A stretch of 64,000 nucleotides of DNA from contig NZ_JAVRHQ010000013.1 in the NCBI RefSeq assembly GCF_031846485.1, forward strand, positions 56,761 to 120,760. Direction: 5' to 3'. This DNA is from Autumnicola tepida. GTDB lineage: Bacteria > Bacteroidota > Bacteroidia > Flavobacteriales > Flavobacteriaceae. This document shows positions 32,605-40,649 of this stretch, one piece after another; positions within the stretch are counted from its first letter, which is position 1, and each line of letters begins with the position of its first letter. A model generated the notes under the pieces. That model saw only the letters and a list, made by a program, of their open reading frames with translations. It ran no database searches and was not told the origin of the DNA. Both the position numbers and the translations under genes were made by a program.

Positions 32605-33561
32605 ATGAAACAGCTTTTTTCCGCATTGTTTTTGCTGTGTTTTTATCTCACTACTGCACAGGAAAAACATGTTGTGGGTCAGGTGGTAAATGCTGAAACT
32701 CTAGAGCCTTTGCCGTATGTTAACATCGTTCTTGAGGAAAAACATCGCGGCACATCAACTGACGGGCAGGGGAGATTTTCCTTTTTGCTAAAAAATGCGG
32801 CTGCATCAACTGTGCTTAAATTTAGTTATGTAGGCTTCAAAACCAAAAGAATAAACCTTGCGGCACTTGAAGGGAAGGTTGTAAGGATGCAGCCGGAGGT
32901 AAGCAATCTGTCTGAAGTACGGCTGTATAACATCACCCGGGAACATTCTGAAAAAATAAACGATTTCAGGGGGAAAGACCCGATAGGTCTGGGCAATTTT
33001 AGCGGCGGGCAATTTCCCAGTATTGTCGCGAGATATTATGAGAGACCGGAAAATTTTGAAGGAGGTTGTTTCCTGGAACAGGTGGAGGTGCGCTTTTTCT
33101 CTACCGGTCTAAATTCCGGCAGGAGATCAAAATTCAGGTTGAGGATAATGGCGGTGGGAGAAGATGGACTGCCCGGGGAAGATCTATTGAGATCAGATTT
33201 GATAGTAGAGAGAGACCCTAATCGCTTTAAAGTGAAAATGCCGCTTCTTAAATATCGGATTTTTATTCCGGAAGAAGGTTTTTTTGTAGCAGTAGAACAT
33301 CTGTTTATTGAAGAAAACAAATATGTTGAAGAAAAAGATTATCGCGTATACCGCTCCAAAGATACGCTGCTGTACAAAGATGTTAAAATTGTAAAATATT
33401 TACCTGTCTTTAAAGGAACTTTGGAGAAGGGATCTGGTAATTTTAAATCCTATTTTAAAGATACCAATGGTTGGAAAAAAATGAATATTTTAGATAATTC
33501 CAATCCGGCGTTAAAAGGGGAAGTTCCCGCGCCCGCCTTTAAAATAACCTTAACCGATTAA
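32605..33561 (+). CDS. Secreted carboxypeptidase-regulatory-like domain protein
   Basis: The 318-residue protein has a signal peptide ending TTAQ (residue 18) and a CarboxypepD_reg-like domain at about 20-100 (GQVVNAETLEPLPYVNIVLEEKHRGTSTDGQGRFSF). The remaining two thirds have beta character with EVRFFSTGLNSGRRSKFRLRIMAV, a region I cannot assign. Such proteins are exported to the periplasm or outer membrane in Bacteroidota. It lies 5 bp after the exonuclease gene and 10 bp before the FAH gene. Confidence 0.75.
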   Translation: MKQLFSALFLLCFYLTTAQEKHVVGQVVNAETLEPLPYVNIVLEEKHRGTSTDGQGRFSFLLKNAAASTVLKFSYVGFKTKRINLAALEGKVVRMQPEVSNLSEVRLYNITREHSEKINDFRGKDPIGLGNFSGGQFPSIVARYYERPENFEGGCFLEQVEVRFFSTGLNSGRRSKFRLRIMAVGEDGLPGEDLLRSDLIVERDPNRFKVKMPLLKYRIFIPEEGFFVAVEHLFIEENKYVEEKDYRVYRSKDTLLYKDVKIVKYLPVFKGTLEKGSGNFKSYFKDTNGWKKMNILDNSNPALKGEVPAPAFKITLTD

Positions 33562-33571
33562 TTGCTGAAGC

Positions 33572-34186
33572 ATGAAGATTATCTGCATTGGAAGAAATTA
33601 TACCGAACATATTTCAGAATTAAAAAATGAAAGGCCGGAAGAGCCGGTAATATTTCAAAAGCCTGATACCGCAATTTTGCTTAAAAAACAGCCCTTTTTT
33701 ATTCCTGATTTTTCTAATGATGTTCATTATGAAGTGGAGGTACTGGTAAAAATCAAAAAGGTTGGAAAGCATATTCAGCAAAAGTTCGCCCATAAATATT
33801 ACGATCAGGTAGGACTGGGAATAGACTTCACCGCCAGGGACCTTCAGCAGAAATTAAAGGAAAAAGGCCTGCCATGGGAAAAGGCAAAAGCTTTTGACGG
33901 TGCGGCTGTAATAGGAGAAAAATGGCTTAATAAAAATGAGATAAAAGACATAAATAATCTTAACTTTAGTCTTTTGAAGAACGATAAGGCCGTTCAAAAC
34001 GGCAATACTTCCCTTATGTTATGGAAGATTGACGAGTTGATCTCTTACATTTCGACCTTTTTTACTCTTAAAATAGGGGATGTGATCTTTACAGGTACTC
34101 CTTCCGGGGTGGGAAAAGTGGAAATAAATGACAGATTAACAGGTTTTATCGGGCAGGAAAAAATTTTTTCAATCCAAATCAAATAA
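33572..34186 (+). CDS. Fumarylacetoacetate hydrolase family protein
   Basis: The 204-residue protein is a short FAH-family member with the entry motif CIGRNYTEHISELKNERPEEPVIFQKPD (4-31), the metal-ligand HYEVEVLVKI (E, about 51-60), GIDFTARDLQ and the FTGTPSGVGKV segment near 172. Family members hydrolyse or decarboxylate diketo acids such as acylpyruvates or oxaloacetate. The substrate is not determined. It is 3 bp before the Hpt gene. Confidence 0.9.
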   Translation: MKIICIGRNYTEHISELKNERPEEPVIFQKPDTAILLKKQPFFIPDFSNDVHYEVEVLVKIKKVGKHIQQKFAHKYYDQVGLGIDFTARDLQQKLKEKGLPWEKAKAFDGAAVIGEKWLNKNEIKDINNLNFSLLKNDKAVQNGNTSLMLWKIDELISYISTFFTLKIGDVIFTGTPSGVGKVEINDRLTGFIGQEKIFSIQIK

Positions 34187-34189
34187 CCT

Positions 34190-34528
34190 ATGAACAACTA
34201 TAACCTGGACGAAGTTAAAGAAATGGCAGGCGGGGATGAAGATTTTATGATGGTGGTGGTGCAAACTTTTTTAGAAGAAATCCCCCCAGACGTGGAGGCA
34301 ATGAATGAGGCTATAGAAAATGATAATGCCGGGCTTGCATATCAGTTCGCGCATAAAATGAAACCTAACCTGCAGCTTTTCGGGCTTAATCTAATGGAAC
34401 AGATAAAGGTTATTGAGGCATGGTCCAAGCAGGGGAAATTAAAGGACCAGGTGCCGGAAGCAGCCGCCAAAATAACCAAGAAAGTAAATGTGGCAAGTAT
34501 TGCCCTAAAGCGTGATTTTAATTTATAA
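34190..34528 (+). CDS. Histidine phosphotransfer (Hpt) domain protein
   Basis: The 112-residue protein is a single Hpt domain: MAGGDEDFMMVVVQTFLEEIPPDVEAM and the phosphorylation site FAHKMKPNLQLFGL with histidine 55. It would pass phosphate between receiver domains of a multistep phosphorelay. No histidine kinase or response regulator is nearby, so it must work with partners elsewhere. It lies between FAH and cinA, overlapping cinA by one base (TAATG). Confidence 0.88.
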   Translation: MNNYNLDEVKEMAGGDEDFMMVVVQTFLEEIPPDVEAMNEAIENDNAGLAYQFAHKMKPNLQLFGLNLMEQIKVIEAWSKQGKLKDQVPEAAAKITKKVNVASIALKRDFNL

Positions 34529-35778
34529 TGACTGCTGAAATTATTACGATTGGGGATGAGATTCTGATAGGGCAGATCGTAGATACCAATTCCGCACATA
34601 TTGCACAGGAACTTAACCAGATTGGGATTGCTGTGCACCAGATTATTTCTATTGAAGATGAAAAAGAGCATATTCTTCAAACTCTTAAGGATACGGGAAG
34701 CCGCGCCAATGTGGTTATTATTACCGGTGGACTGGGACCAACAAAGGATGACGTGACCAAATATTCCTTGTGTGAATTTTTTGAAGATACGCTTCAGCTT
34801 GATGAAAAGGTCCTGGAACATATTGAGGAGCTGTTCAAGAAAATAGAAAATGCCGTAATGTCTGACCTTAATAGGGAGCAGGCAATGGTGCCTTCCAAGG
34901 CTACAGTGCTTTTTAACAAATTTGGCACTGCTCCCGGTTTGTGGTTAAAGAAAGACAATACAGTTTATATTGCGGTTCCCGGGGTTCCATTTGAAATGAA
35001 GAAACTAATGGAGACGGAGATCGTCCCCCGCTTAAAAAAAGAATTTAAGCGGCCGTTTATTTATCATAAAACCATTCGCACTTATGGAATGGGGGAAAGT
35101 GCTATTGCTGAAAGAATTGAAGACTGGGAAAGCAACCTGCCGGAATTTATTAAACTGGCCTATCTTCCCGATCTGGGAAATGTAAGGCTTCGGCTTTCCG
35201 GAAAAGGGGAGAAGGAGGATGAGCTTAAACTTGCCATAGAAAAGGAATTTGAAAAACTTTACCCCTTAATAGAAGATATTGTTGCCGATTCTGTTGCTGC
35301 CGATGATGATATAGCGGTAACCATCAGTAAACTGCTAACTTCCCGCGGGCAGTTCCTTTCGGCTGCCGAAAGTTGTACAGGAGGTGAACTTGCGGCTGAA
35401 TTCACCCTAAACCCCGGAGCATCAAGCTGCTTTAAAGGCGGGATTGTTTCCTACGCCACCCAGGCTAAAGAAGAAGTTTTAAAAATCCCTTCAGCATTAA
35501 TAGAGAAGCATAGCGTGGTAAGTGCAGAGGTGGCCGAAAAAATGGCTGAGAGAGCCAGGGAAATGTTTAAATCAGATTATGGAATAGGCACAACAGGTAA
35601 TGCTGGCCCAACCAAAGGAGACAGCGATGCCGATGTGGGGACTGTTTACATCGCGGTAGCCACTCCTGAAAAGGTTTTTTCCAGGCGTTTTGTTTTTGGA
35701 AACAGCAGGGAGCAGGTGGTAAAAAAGACTGTAAATAAAGCTTTTGAAATGATTTTGAGGGAATTAACCAGAGTTTAA
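34528..35778 (+). CDS. cinA: CinA family nicotinamide-nucleotide amidohydrolase
   Basis: The 416-residue protein has both CinA domains. Residues 1-170 are the MoCF-like domain (ITIGDEILIGQIVDTNS; ITGGLGPTKDDVTK), linked to ADP-ribose pyrophosphatase activity in the family. Residues about 255-415 are the CinA C-terminal deamidase domain (SAAESCTGGELAAEFT; GTTGNAGPTKGDSDADVGTVYIA). It recycles NMN and may assist DNA damage response or competence. It ends the run that began with the exonuclease. Confidence 0.95.
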   Translation: MTAEIITIGDEILIGQIVDTNSAHIAQELNQIGIAVHQIISIEDEKEHILQTLKDTGSRANVVIITGGLGPTKDDVTKYSLCEFFEDTLQLDEKVLEHIEELFKKIENAVMSDLNREQAMVPSKATVLFNKFGTAPGLWLKKDNTVYIAVPGVPFEMKKLMETEIVPRLKKEFKRPFIYHKTIRTYGMGESAIAERIEDWESNLPEFIKLAYLPDLGNVRLRLSGKGEKEDELKLAIEKEFEKLYPLIEDIVADSVAADDDIAVTISKLLTSRGQFLSAAESCTGGELAAEFTLNPGASSCFKGGIVSYATQAKEEVLKIPSALIEKHSVVSAEVAEKMAERAREMFKSDYGIGTTGNAGPTKGDSDADVGTVYIAVATPEKVFSRRFVFGNSREQVVKKTVNKAFEMILRELTRV

Positions 35779-35857
35779 AGCTGTAAAAGCCTGGAACTTG
35801 TTGTTTTTACTGGAAAGATATACAGTAAGCTGTAGCTTTAAATAATTTTATTTTCAG

Positions 35858-35888
35858 TTGGTGGATTGAGAAAAAAATCGTTAATTTG
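35858..35888 (+). promoter_or_regulatory. Probable promoter of rpmB-rpmG
   Basis: TTG at 35858-35860 and TTAATTTG at 35881-35888 (one mismatch to TAnnTTTG) are 20 bp apart. The leader to the rpmB ATG would be about 30 bases. The stretch between cinA and rpmB also holds TTAAAGCTGTA (35775-35785), partly complementary to TGTAGCTTTAA (35831-35841), which I regard as weak. Confidence 0.45.
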
Positions 35889-35925
35889 CAGCCTGTTTTA
35901 AATAACGAGTTTAAAGAATAGAGCA

Positions 35926-36165
35926 ATGTCAAGAGTTTGTGAACTTACGGGTAAAAAAGCGATGGTCGGGAATAACGTTTCTCACGCAATGAATAAGACC
36001 AAGCGTAAATTTAATGCCAATTTGGTTAAAAAACGTTTTTTTATTCCTGAAGAGGATAGATGGGTAACTTTAAGGGTATCTACCTCAGCGCTTAAAAATA
36101 TCAATAAGAAAGGCATCTCTGCTGTAATTAAAGAGGCGAGAGAAAAAGGATTCATGAAGAAATAA
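35926..36165 (+). CDS. rpmB: 50S ribosomal protein L28
   Basis: The 79-residue protein starts MSRVCELTGKKAMVGNNVSHA and continues with the KTKRKFNANL and RFFIPEEDRWVTLRVS strands of L28. It has one cysteine only, so it is the zinc-free form. It is followed by rpmG and the DUF4295 gene, an order I know from many Bacteroidota genomes. Confidence 0.97.
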   Translation: MSRVCELTGKKAMVGNNVSHAMNKTKRKFNANLVKKRFFIPEEDRWVTLRVSTSALKNINKKGISAVIKEAREKGFMKK

Positions 36166-36190
36166 GTCCTAAGTAAAAAAACAGAACGAA

Positions 36191-36373
36191 ATGGCAAAGA
36201 AAGGCAACAGAGTACAGGTTATATTAGAATGTACAGAGCATAAGGCAACAGGAAAACCTGGAACCTCAAGATATATCACAACCAAGAACAAAAAGAACAC
36301 TCCGGACAGGTTGGAGCTGAAGAAATTCAACCCAATCCTTAAGAAGATGACTGTTCATAAAGAAATAAAATAA
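36191..36373 (+). CDS. rpmG: 50S ribosomal protein L33
   Basis: The 60-residue protein has the L33 segments VQVILECTEHKATGKPGTSRYITTKNKKN and LELKKFNPILKKMTVHKEIK. It has one cysteine, so it is the zinc-free form, like L28 next to it. It stands 25 bp after rpmB and 7 bp before the DUF4295 gene. Confidence 0.97.
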   Translation: MAKKGNRVQVILECTEHKATGKPGTSRYITTKNKKNTPDRLELKKFNPILKKMTVHKEIK

Positions 36374-36380
36374 TTGAGTC

Positions 36381-36533
36381 ATGGCAAAGAAATCAGTAGC
36401 AGCATTACAGACAGGGTCTAAAAGATTGACCAAAGCGATAAAAATGGTGAAATCTCCAAAGACAGGTGCCTATACGTTTGTTGAAGCGATTATGGCTCCC
36501 GAGGATGTAAACGATTTTTTAAAGAAAAATTAA
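36381..36533 (+). CDS. DUF4295 family protein (small basic ribosome-linked protein)
   Basis: This 50-codon gene starts MAKKSVAALQTGSKRL and ends VNDFLKKN. It is basic at the N-terminus and matches the DUF4295 family, which is found in Bacteroidota directly after rpmG. Its place suggests a ribosome-associated role, but the family has no assigned function that I know of. The gap to rpmG is 7 bp. It is easy to miss because it is short. Confidence 0.9.
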   Translation: MAKKSVAALQTGSKRLTKAIKMVKSPKTGAYTFVEAIMAPEDVNDFLKKN

Positions 36534-36560
36534 TCGGCGACTTCCCGATAAATGATATTA

Positions 36561-36596
36561 AAAGCCGTCCTGTGTAATCTGGACGGCTTTTTGTTT
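36561..36596 (+). terminator. Terminator of the rpmB-rpmG-DUF4295 operon
   Basis: AAAGCCGTCC (36561-36570) and GGACGGCTTT (36581-36590) form a 10-bp perfect stem with a 10-base loop, followed by TTGTTTTTG. Confidence 0.9.
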
Positions 36597-36666
36597 TTGT
36601 GTATATTTACACTTCAAATTCTGGATGTATGGTTCCGGAATTTTGCGATTTTTAAACCTACCAAAG

Positions 36667-37620
36667 ATGAGTTTATTTAAAAAGATCTTTTCGAAAGAAA
36701 AAAAGGAAACCCTGGATAAGGGCCTGGAAAAATCCAAGAGCAGCTTTTTTTCCAAAATGAGTAAGGCGGTTGCCGGAAAATCCAGGGTTGATGATGAGGT
36801 GCTGGACGACCTGGAGGATGTATTGGTAAGCAGTGATGTAGGTGTTGCCACTACCATTAAGATAATAAACCGGATTGAAGACCGGGTGGCCCGTGATAAA
36901 TATATGGGCACAGATGAATTAAATAAAATTTTAAGGGAAGAAATTGCTGGTCTGCTTTCAGAAACCAACAGCGGGGAAGCTGCAGAAATCCAGATTCCCA
37001 ATACTGCCACGCCTCATGTGATAATGGTTGTAGGAGTGAATGGTGTGGGAAAAACCACCACTATAGGGAAACTAGCCCATCAATTTAAGAATTCAGGAAA
37101 AAATGTGATTCTTGGGGCTGCCGATACGTTTAGGGCCGCGGCTATAGACCAGTTGCAAATCTGGGCGGAAAGAACAGATGTTCCCATTGTAAAACAAAGT
37201 ATGGGCAGCGATCCCGCTTCTGTGGCTTTTGATACCGTCCAGAGCGCGGTTAAACAAAAAGCTGACGTGGTGCTTATAGATACCGCCGGAAGATTGCACA
37301 ATAAAATTAACCTAATGAAGGAGCTTACAAAGGTAAAACGGGTGATGCAAAAAGTTATTCCAGATGCCCCACATGAGGTTTTACTGGTACTGGATGGATC
37401 TACCGGCCAGAATGCGTTTGAACAGGCAAAACAATTTACCGCGGCCACCGAGGTAACTTCCCTGGCTGTAACCAAACTCGATGGAACTGCCAAAGGCGGG
37501 GTGGTAATTGGAATTAGCGACCAGTTCCAGATCCCGGTAAAATACATTGGAGTAGGCGAGGGCGTGGAAGATTTGCAGGTTTTCAATAAGTATGAATTCG
37601 TAGACTCTTTCTTTAAGTAG
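36667..37620 (+). CDS. ftsY: Signal recognition particle receptor FtsY
   Basis: The 317-residue protein starts best at the ATG at 36667 (MSLFKKIFSKEKK), because the 14 extra codons from an earlier ATG (36625) have no FtsY likeness. The NG domain follows directly: a four-helix N part, then GVNGVGKTTTIGKLA (G1), DTFRAAA, DTAGRL (G3), TKLDGTAKGG (G4) and GVGEGVEDLQVF. It has no long acidic A domain. FtsY receives ribosome-SRP complexes at the membrane. Confidence 0.96.
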   Translation: MSLFKKIFSKEKKETLDKGLEKSKSSFFSKMSKAVAGKSRVDDEVLDDLEDVLVSSDVGVATTIKIINRIEDRVARDKYMGTDELNKILREEIAGLLSETNSGEAAEIQIPNTATPHVIMVVGVNGVGKTTTIGKLAHQFKNSGKNVILGAADTFRAAAIDQLQIWAERTDVPIVKQSMGSDPASVAFDTVQSAVKQKADVVLIDTAGRLHNKINLMKELTKVKRVMQKVIPDAPHEVLLVLDGSTGQNAFEQAKQFTAATEVTSLAVTKLDGTAKGGVVIGISDQFQIPVKYIGVGEGVEDLQVFNKYEFVDSFFK

Positions 37621-37678
37621 GAACAACTTCCTAAAATTCCGCAATATCAAACATCAATATTTATTAAACCAATTTTAG

Positions 37679-39304
37679 ATGAAAAAGCTTTTACTATCAA
37701 TTCTTCTTGTTTCCATATTCTCCTGCGGTGAAAAAAAAGATAATGAGTCGGATGAATCCGCGGTTCAGGATACAGTGGCAGAACAGGAAGAAATGGAGTT
37801 TAAGGTTTTGGATTCAGAATTTATTGAGAAGGATTCTTTAATGGCTCCTTTTGCTGAAGCGATCTCAGAATTTGCCGATGGGCGTTATGCCGAAATCAAA
37901 CCTCTTGTTTACGATAAAAGTATTCCCGAAATCCAGGATGCAATTTCCTCAGGTAAGCTTAGCTATGAAGAACTGGCATTATTTTACCTGAAGCGTATTC
38001 AAAAATTTGATCGTAATAATGAGCTTTCCCTTAACTCGGTAATATCTTTAAATCCAAATTTACTGGAAGAAGCACGCCAGAAGGATGAACAGAAAAAAGC
38101 GGGTGGTAAACATCCAATTTATGGAATACCTGTGCTGCTGAAGGACAATATCAATACTGAAAATATGCCGACCACAGCTGGAGCGGTGGCGCTTCAGAAT
38201 AATGAAACCGATGATGCTTTTATCGTTGAAAAGTTAAAAGAACACGGTGCCCTTATTTTGGGGAAAGCAAACCTGAGCGAATGGGCGTATTTCTTCTGCG
38301 GAGATTGTCCTAGCGGCTATTCTGCAGTAGGAGGGCAAACCCTTAATCCATATGGAAGAAAAATCCTGGATACCGGCGGTTCCAGTTCGGGAAGTGCGGT
38401 GGCTGTGGCGGCAAATCTCGCCCCGGTAGCTGTTGGCTCCGAAACTTCAGGCTCTATTTTGTCTCCTTCAAGCCAAAATTCCCTGGTTGGTTTAAAACCT
38501 ACCATTGGAGTATTAAGCCGCGGTGGAATTGTTCCAATTTCCAGCACTTTGGACACTCCGGGGCCTATTACCAAAAATGTTGTGGATAATGCTATTCTTC
38601 TTTCAGCAATGTCGGGGAAGGATACTAAGGATCCTGCAACAAAGAACATTGAAGTGATTGCAGACTATTCAGAACCCCTGGAAAATGCTTCTTTACAGGG
38701 AAAACGTTTTGGAGCCATCAAGGCTTTAATGGAAGATTCACTTTATGTGCAGGCCATAAAGGATTTAAAGCAAGCCGGGGCTGAGGTAGTGGAATTTGAG
38801 GCAGAAGACCTGGATTTGCCTAATTTTACACGCCTTCTAAATCTTGATATGAAAAAAGATTTGCCAGATTATTTCCGGAATTACGGTGGTGAACTTGAAG
38901 TAAGCAATGTAGGGGATGTATATCATTACAACTCGCAGGTGCCTACTGCCAGGGCGCCGTATGGGCAATCCTTATTTGAAGGAATAATGAAAGATTCTGC
39001 CACTCCTGAAGAATTTACCGCCATTAAAGATACGCTGAAGACCAACGGGAGGCAGTTTTTTGATGTGCCCATGCAGGAGCATAATCTTGACGGCGTAATT
39101 TCAATAAATAATTATCATGCCGGTTTTGCTGCAGTCGCACAATATCCCGCTATCACTGTGCCTATGGGATATGCAGAAAATGGTGCCCCTAAGGGTTTAA
39201 CGTTCTTTGCAAAACCTTTTGAGGAACAGGCGCTTCTTAACTGGGCCAAGGCCTACGAAGAAGCTTCTCATCGCCGGGTTTCTCCTGAAAATTACCAGGA
39301 TTAA
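37679..39304 (+). CDS. Secreted amidase (amidase signature family) lipoprotein
   Basis: The 541-residue protein has a lipobox (SIFSC, C16) and an acidic linker, then an amidase-signature domain: catalytic lysine in VLLKDNINT (K155), the GGSSSGSAVAVAANLAPVAVGSETSGSI segment (about 233-260) with the two catalytic serines and the SQNSLVGLKPTIGVLSRGGIVPIS extension. It should hydrolyse amide bonds in the periplasm or at the cell surface. The substrate is unknown. The small membrane protein gene downstream overlaps its stop by one base. Confidence 0.9.
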   Translation: MKKLLLSILLVSIFSCGEKKDNESDESAVQDTVAEQEEMEFKVLDSEFIEKDSLMAPFAEAISEFADGRYAEIKPLVYDKSIPEIQDAISSGKLSYEELALFYLKRIQKFDRNNELSLNSVISLNPNLLEEARQKDEQKKAGGKHPIYGIPVLLKDNINTENMPTTAGAVALQNNETDDAFIVEKLKEHGALILGKANLSEWAYFFCGDCPSGYSAVGGQTLNPYGRKILDTGGSSSGSAVAVAANLAPVAVGSETSGSILSPSSQNSLVGLKPTIGVLSRGGIVPISSTLDTPGPITKNVVDNAILLSAMSGKDTKDPATKNIEVIADYSEPLENASLQGKRFGAIKALMEDSLYVQAIKDLKQAGAEVVEFEAEDLDLPNFTRLLNLDMKKDLPDYFRNYGGELEVSNVGDVYHYNSQVPTARAPYGQSLFEGIMKDSATPEEFTAIKDTLKTNGRQFFDVPMQEHNLDGVISINNYHAGFAAVAQYPAITVPMGYAENGAPKGLTFFAKPFEEQALLNWAKAYEEASHRRVSPENYQD

Positions 39305-39576
39305 TGTCCCGAAGAAATTTGATAATAATTTCCAAAGTGATCTTCTTCTATAGTATCTTCTATATTATTATGAAGTTGATCGCCATCTTTCAAGGGGCAT
39401 GGGCCGATGCCAATTTAATTCTTTGTTTGCCTTTTGCAGCATTGGCTACCTGGGGTGGTTTCTGTTTAAAAAGAAATAAATTCACGTGGGTTTATGCTAT
39501 TGCCGGAGCAATTTTAATAGGTTCTATCCGGTATTTTGAAAAAGACCTGATGATTTTTCTACACAATCAATTCTAG
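39304..39576 (+). CDS. Small hypothetical membrane protein
   Basis: The 90-residue protein has three hydrophobic segments (about 6-28, 35-54 and 62-78) and no motif I recognise. Its ATG overlaps the amidase stop codon (TAATG), which strongly suggests translation from the same mRNA. The call rests on this coupling and on the clean membrane pattern. Confidence 0.65.
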   Translation: MSRRNLIIISKVIFFYSIFYIIMKLIAIFQGAWADANLILCLPFAALATWGGFCLKRNKFTWVYAIAGAILIGSIRYFEKDLMIFLHNQF

Positions 39577-39590
39577 AAATTCTACAAAAT

Positions 39591-39630
39591 AAATATCCCG
39601 TAGCTAAAGCTTTGGCAACGGGATATTTTT
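39591..39630. terminator. Bidirectional terminator between convergent genes
   Basis: AAATATCCCGT (39591-39601) and ACGGGATATTT (39618-39628) form an 11-bp perfect stem with a 16-base loop. A T run follows on the plus strand. It separates the amidase operon from the leftward acid-phosphatase gene. Confidence 0.85.
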
Positions 39631-39637
39631 AGAAAAT

Positions 39638-40489
39638 TTAAAGTCCTGCAGTATTCAGGGCTTTTTTTCTGGCCTCACTTTTTTGTTGGTTATTTAAATC
39701 CCCTTCCGGATATACAGCCTGTTCAAAAGTGCCGTACATGGGGTTTGGAAGAATAATGAATTTTTGGTTAAGTACTTTTTGAAGACTGTCGTTTTCCCTG
39801 TTCAGAAGTTTTTCAGCTTCCGAAGGAGTATCAAAAATACTGGCAAAATCCGTCAGTTGATCTCCCACATACAGGATCACCTCATAATTTTCGCTTATTT
39901 TTTCCCTTCTTGCGTCTTTATTAGAAGTATCTTTTTTAAGAAGAACATGGTCTTCTTCCACTTGTATACCAACTTTTTCAAGATTGTTGAAGGTGGCATC
40001 GAGGGTTTCTACGTTTCGATTGGATACAAGAAAAACTGACACGTTATTTTCCTGTGCGAAATTTATAAAATCCACTGCCCCGGGAAGAGCGGGCGCGTTT
40101 TCTTCATTTACCCAATTTGCCCAACTTTCAGAAGCATAATTTTCACCTTTTTCAATCAGCCGTGCTTCATAAGCGCTGTTGTCAAGCACAGTTTCATCTA
40201 TGTCCAGCACCACAGCATTTGGTTTTCCGCCCACAGATTTATCATTATTTGCCAGTAACTTGATCTTTGCCAGTTCATAAGTTTGTATATAAAGCTGCCT
40301 GGCTTCCAGAGAATTCTGAAACCATAGCGTACTCATTACAAGCTGTTCAGAAAGTTGATTATAGCCAGGATCAATATTCACGGGAGTTGCTGCTGTTTCC
40401 TGCCCGGGTTTACAGGAAAAAACTGAGATGCAGAAAAACGTGATCGCAAAAATTCTTAAACGTGATGCGTCATACATATTCAAATACAT
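39638..40489 (-). CDS. Class C acid phosphatase / 5'-nucleotidase, lipoprotein e(P4) family
   Basis: The 283-residue protein has a lipobox-like end of signal (VFSC, about residue 26) and a HAD phosphatase domain with the e(P4) motif VVLDIDETVLDN near 95 and the second motif VLYVGDQLTDF near 205. It removes phosphate from nucleotides such as NMN at the cell surface. The gene could also start at the fifth codon (MYDASR, 40477), which gives a better signal peptide. A -7 box (TAAATTTG, minus strand, 40525-40518) stands 28 bp before the ATG at 40489. Confidence 0.88.
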   Translation of the reverse strand: MYLNMYDASRLRIFAITFFCISVFSCKPGQETAATPVNIDPGYNQLSEQLVMSTLWFQNSLEARQLYIQTYELAKIKLLANNDKSVGGKPNAVVLDIDETVLDNSAYEARLIEKGENYASESWANWVNEENAPALPGAVDFINFAQENNVSVFLVSNRNVETLDATFNNLEKVGIQVEEDHVLLKKDTSNKDARREKISENYEVILYVGDQLTDFASIFDTPSEAEKLLNRENDSLQKVLNQKFIILPNPMYGTFEQAVYPEGDLNNQQKSEARKKALNTAGL

Positions 40490-40622
40490 GTTTAAAAGGA
40501 TTATAATTTCAGATCTTCAAATTTATGGTAATTCTCCCAAAATAAGTTTTGTTCTATCGGATCACTTCAGGGTTTTTCTGCTTAAAAATTGGTGGATGCG
40601 CGGGTATTTCATTCATCTTCAT

Positions 40623-40630
40623 TACTTTTG
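40623..40630 (+). promoter_or_regulatory. -7 box of rimO
   Basis: TACTTTTG is an exact TAnnTTTG match, 19 bp before the rimO ATG. The nearest TTG (40589-40591) is too far away to be a normal -33 element. Confidence 0.5.
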
Positions 40631-40649
40631 CACTCCAAATTAAGGATGC

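Noticed and set aside
35775..35841. A leader structure for autoregulation of rpmB
   Set aside because: TTAAAGCTGTA and TGTAGCTTTAA pair at only 9 of 11 positions over a long loop, and the first arm lies in the cinA end. I consider it likely chance.
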